Source: Actinomycetes bacterium (GTDB lineage Bacteria; Actinomycetota; Acidimicrobiia; Acidimicrobiales; Bog-793). Taken from it: DNA of 6,219 bases. The DNA is taken from positions 1 to 6,219 of the forward strand of contig JAJYGM010000229.1 of assembly GCA_021785095.1 (NCBI GenBank), read 5' to 3'. Shown one piece after another: positions 5,355 through 6,219 of the stretch. Both the position numbers and the translations under genes were made by a program. The notes beneath the pieces are model-generated. The model was not told where the DNA came from, did not search any database, and saw nothing but the letters and a program-made list of their open reading frames with translations. Positions within the stretch are counted from its first letter, which is position 1. Each line of letters opens with the position of its first letter.

Positions 5355-6219
5355 TCAGCCCTTGCTTGTCGTTGTGGTGGTGCTCGAGCCGGCCGTCGTC
5401 GACGTCGTGGCGGGGGTCGTCGTCGGCACGGTCACCGGGAGGGTCGTGCTCGAGGCGATGCTCGGCGGGGCGAGGGCGGCCGGGTTGGAGAGCAGGTACG
5501 CAGCGATCTTGGAGGCGGAGCCGGGCTTCGGGATCGTGGCGCCCTTCGGGACGAAGGCGATCGTGATGAGCTGGCCGTTCTTGAACCGGAGCGTCGAGGC
5601 CTTCGCCACGAGGTGCCCGTGCTTCGCGGACGGCGAGGCCCACTCCATCACCTGCACGATCGCCTTCTTGCCGTGGCAGGTCTGCCCGTTCGTGTAGATG
5701 ATCGGCTTCGGCGCCGGCACGGTCGTCGAGGTCGTCGTCGTGGACGAGCCGGGCTTCGTGGTCGACGTCGTGCTGGACGAAGCCGCCGTCGTGGAGGTCG
5801 TGGAGGTGGAGGTCGTGGAGGTGGTCGTCGTCGACGAGGTCGTGGGCGTGGCCGTGGTCGGCGACTTGCCCGGCAGCTGCAGCCGCGCCGAGCCGAGGAT
5901 CACGTTCTGGGGCAGCAGGAAGGCCTGCAACGTGGCCTTGGCACCCGAGTACAGGGTCGGATCGGTGGCAAGGCCGGGCTCGATGGTCACGACGCCGTGG
6001 CCGTTCGTGCTGAGGGCCTGCACGCCGGCGGTGGCGGGCAGGTAGGAGGACTTGCCGCATATGTCGAGAGCGAGCCCTACCTTCCAGAGGTCGGCCTTGG
6101 TCGGCGGGACGTTCGAGGTGTTGGACGCGGCCGCGGTCGGGTGGAGCCGCTCGTAGCGGCTGTACGCGATGAGCCCGACGCCGCCGACGCAGATGGCGAG
6201 CAGCAGCACGTACCATCCG
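5355..6219 (-). CDS. Membrane-anchored extracytoplasmic protein with Ser/Thr-rich linker and tail (N-terminus outside window)
   Basis: The frame is open to the window edge, so the true start is missing; 287 residues are visible. An internal GTG at 6209 falls inside the membrane helix and is not a convincing start. Numbering from that GTG, the protein begins with a hydrophobic segment (about -3 to 17, WYVLLLAICVGG...) ending in SRYER, which fits a single N-terminal anchor with the rest outside the cell. Lobe 1 (about 38-113) has one cysteine (C51) and the block GHGVVTIEP (70-78). A Ser/Thr/Pro linker follows (116-169). Lobe 2 (about 170-248) has C178 and the block AFVPKGATIPKPGSA (218-232). 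A second Ser/Thr tail (250-284) ends the protein. From memory, the two blocks resemble an unnamed actinobacterial family found beside nucleotidyltransferase genes; I know of no assigned function. The two cysteines could form a disulfide (inference). TGA lies 15 bases before the next gene, suggesting co-transcription. I am confident it is a real gene; its role is unknown. Confidence 0.82.
   Translation of the reverse strand, partial: GWYVLLLAICVGGVGLIAYSRYERLHPTAAASNTSNVPPTKADLWKVGLALDICGKSSYLPATAGVQALSTNGHGVVTIEPGLATDPTLYSGAKATLQAFLLPQNVILGSARLQLPGKSPTTATPTTSSTTTTSTTSTSTTSTTAASSSTTSTTKPGSSTTTTSTTVPAPKPIIYTNGQTCHGKKAIVQVMEWASPSAKHGHLVAKASTLRFKNGQLITIAFVPKGATIPKPGSASKIAAYLLSNPAALAPPSIASSTTLPVTVPTTTPATTSTTAGSSTTTTTSKG
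5358..5462 (-). repeat. Low-complexity Ser/Thr C-terminal tail coding tract
   Basis: Residues 250-284 of the same protein (numbered from the GTG at 6209) form a Thr/Ser-rich C-terminal tail ending ...TTTTTSKG. Its composition matches the internal linker, so the protein carries two such segments. The tail has no hydrophobic stretch and no sortase-type LPxTG motif, so it does not look like a second anchor. Confidence 0.75.
5703..5864 (-). repeat. Low-complexity Ser/Thr/Pro linker coding tract
   Basis: About 54 codons (residues 116-169 of the membrane-anchored protein, numbered from the GTG at 6209) encode almost only Thr and Ser with some Pro, Ala, Gly and Lys. On the plus strand this appears as imperfect runs of gtcgtc, gtggag and gtcgag units. 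The tract separates two conserved lobes and is probably a flexible, extended, surface-exposed spacer. The DNA is an imperfect short-unit repeat, so its length may vary between strains by slippage (inference). Confidence 0.8.

Noticed and set aside
5703..5864. A CRISPR-like or tandem-repeat array.
   Set aside because: The units are short, imperfect, without spacers and in frame inside a coding region, so this is low-complexity protein sequence.
5698..6045. A plus-strand open frame rich in Val, Glu and Asp.
   Set aside because: It is the mirror of the Ser/Thr linker codons of the membrane-anchored protein, not a separate gene.
5311..6216. An alternative minus-strand frame of 301 codons that starts with ATG and is rich in His, Asp and Arg.
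   Set aside because: The overlapping frame has a membrane helix, conserved blocks and a stop correctly placed before the next gene. This one runs into the nucleotidyltransferase start and has repetitive HDHLHDL-type low-complexity sequence expected from frame-shifted Thr codons.

Overview
The window is very GC-rich, and every gene in it lies on the minus strand. Reading starts near position 6219 and runs down to position 1. The GTG-rich starts, the high G/C third positions and the F420 genes beside sugar-nucleotide and glycosyltransferase genes point to a chromosomal segment of a high-GC actinobacterium. An Acidimicrobiia-like lineage is my best guess, from general resemblance only. No RNA genes, mobile elements, CRISPR arrays, terminators or clear promoters are visible.

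Layout in order of transcription: (1) 6219-5355, the 3' part of a gene for a membrane-anchored extracytoplasmic protein with two conserved lobes, a long Ser/Thr linker and a Ser/Thr tail; (2) 5339-4260, a sugar-1-phosphate nucleotidyltransferase of the mannose-1-phosphate guanylyltransferase type; (3) 4263-3274, a GalE-like NAD-dependent epimerase; (4) 3277-2324, CofD/FbiA; (5) 2309-1602, stand-alone CofE; (6) 1605-493, a GT4-type glycosyltransferase; (7) 496-1, the N-terminal half of a second, related GT4-type glycosyltransferase that runs off the window.

The genes are packed with almost no spacing. Four of the six junctions are 4-base GTGA overlaps, where the GTG start of one gene overlaps the TGA stop of the previous one. 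The other two gaps are 14 and 15 bases. This suggests one polycistronic, translationally coupled unit whose promoter lies upstream, beyond position 6219.

Functionally, the unit joins two themes. Genes 2, 3, 6 and 7 make and use activated sugars, probably for a cell-surface glycan. Genes 4 and 5 carry out the late steps of coenzyme F420 synthesis: transfer of the phospho-organic acid moiety to Fo, then gamma-glutamylation. A similar neighbourhood (fbiA-fbiB near a manB guanylyltransferase, wbbL and rmlD) is known in Mycobacterium tuberculosis, so the linkage appears old. The insertion of cofD-cofE inside the sugar operon, the lack of the FbiB reductase domain and the Ser/Thr-rich surface protein are the points most worth a second look. 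I do not see a clearly new defence or mobile system here.
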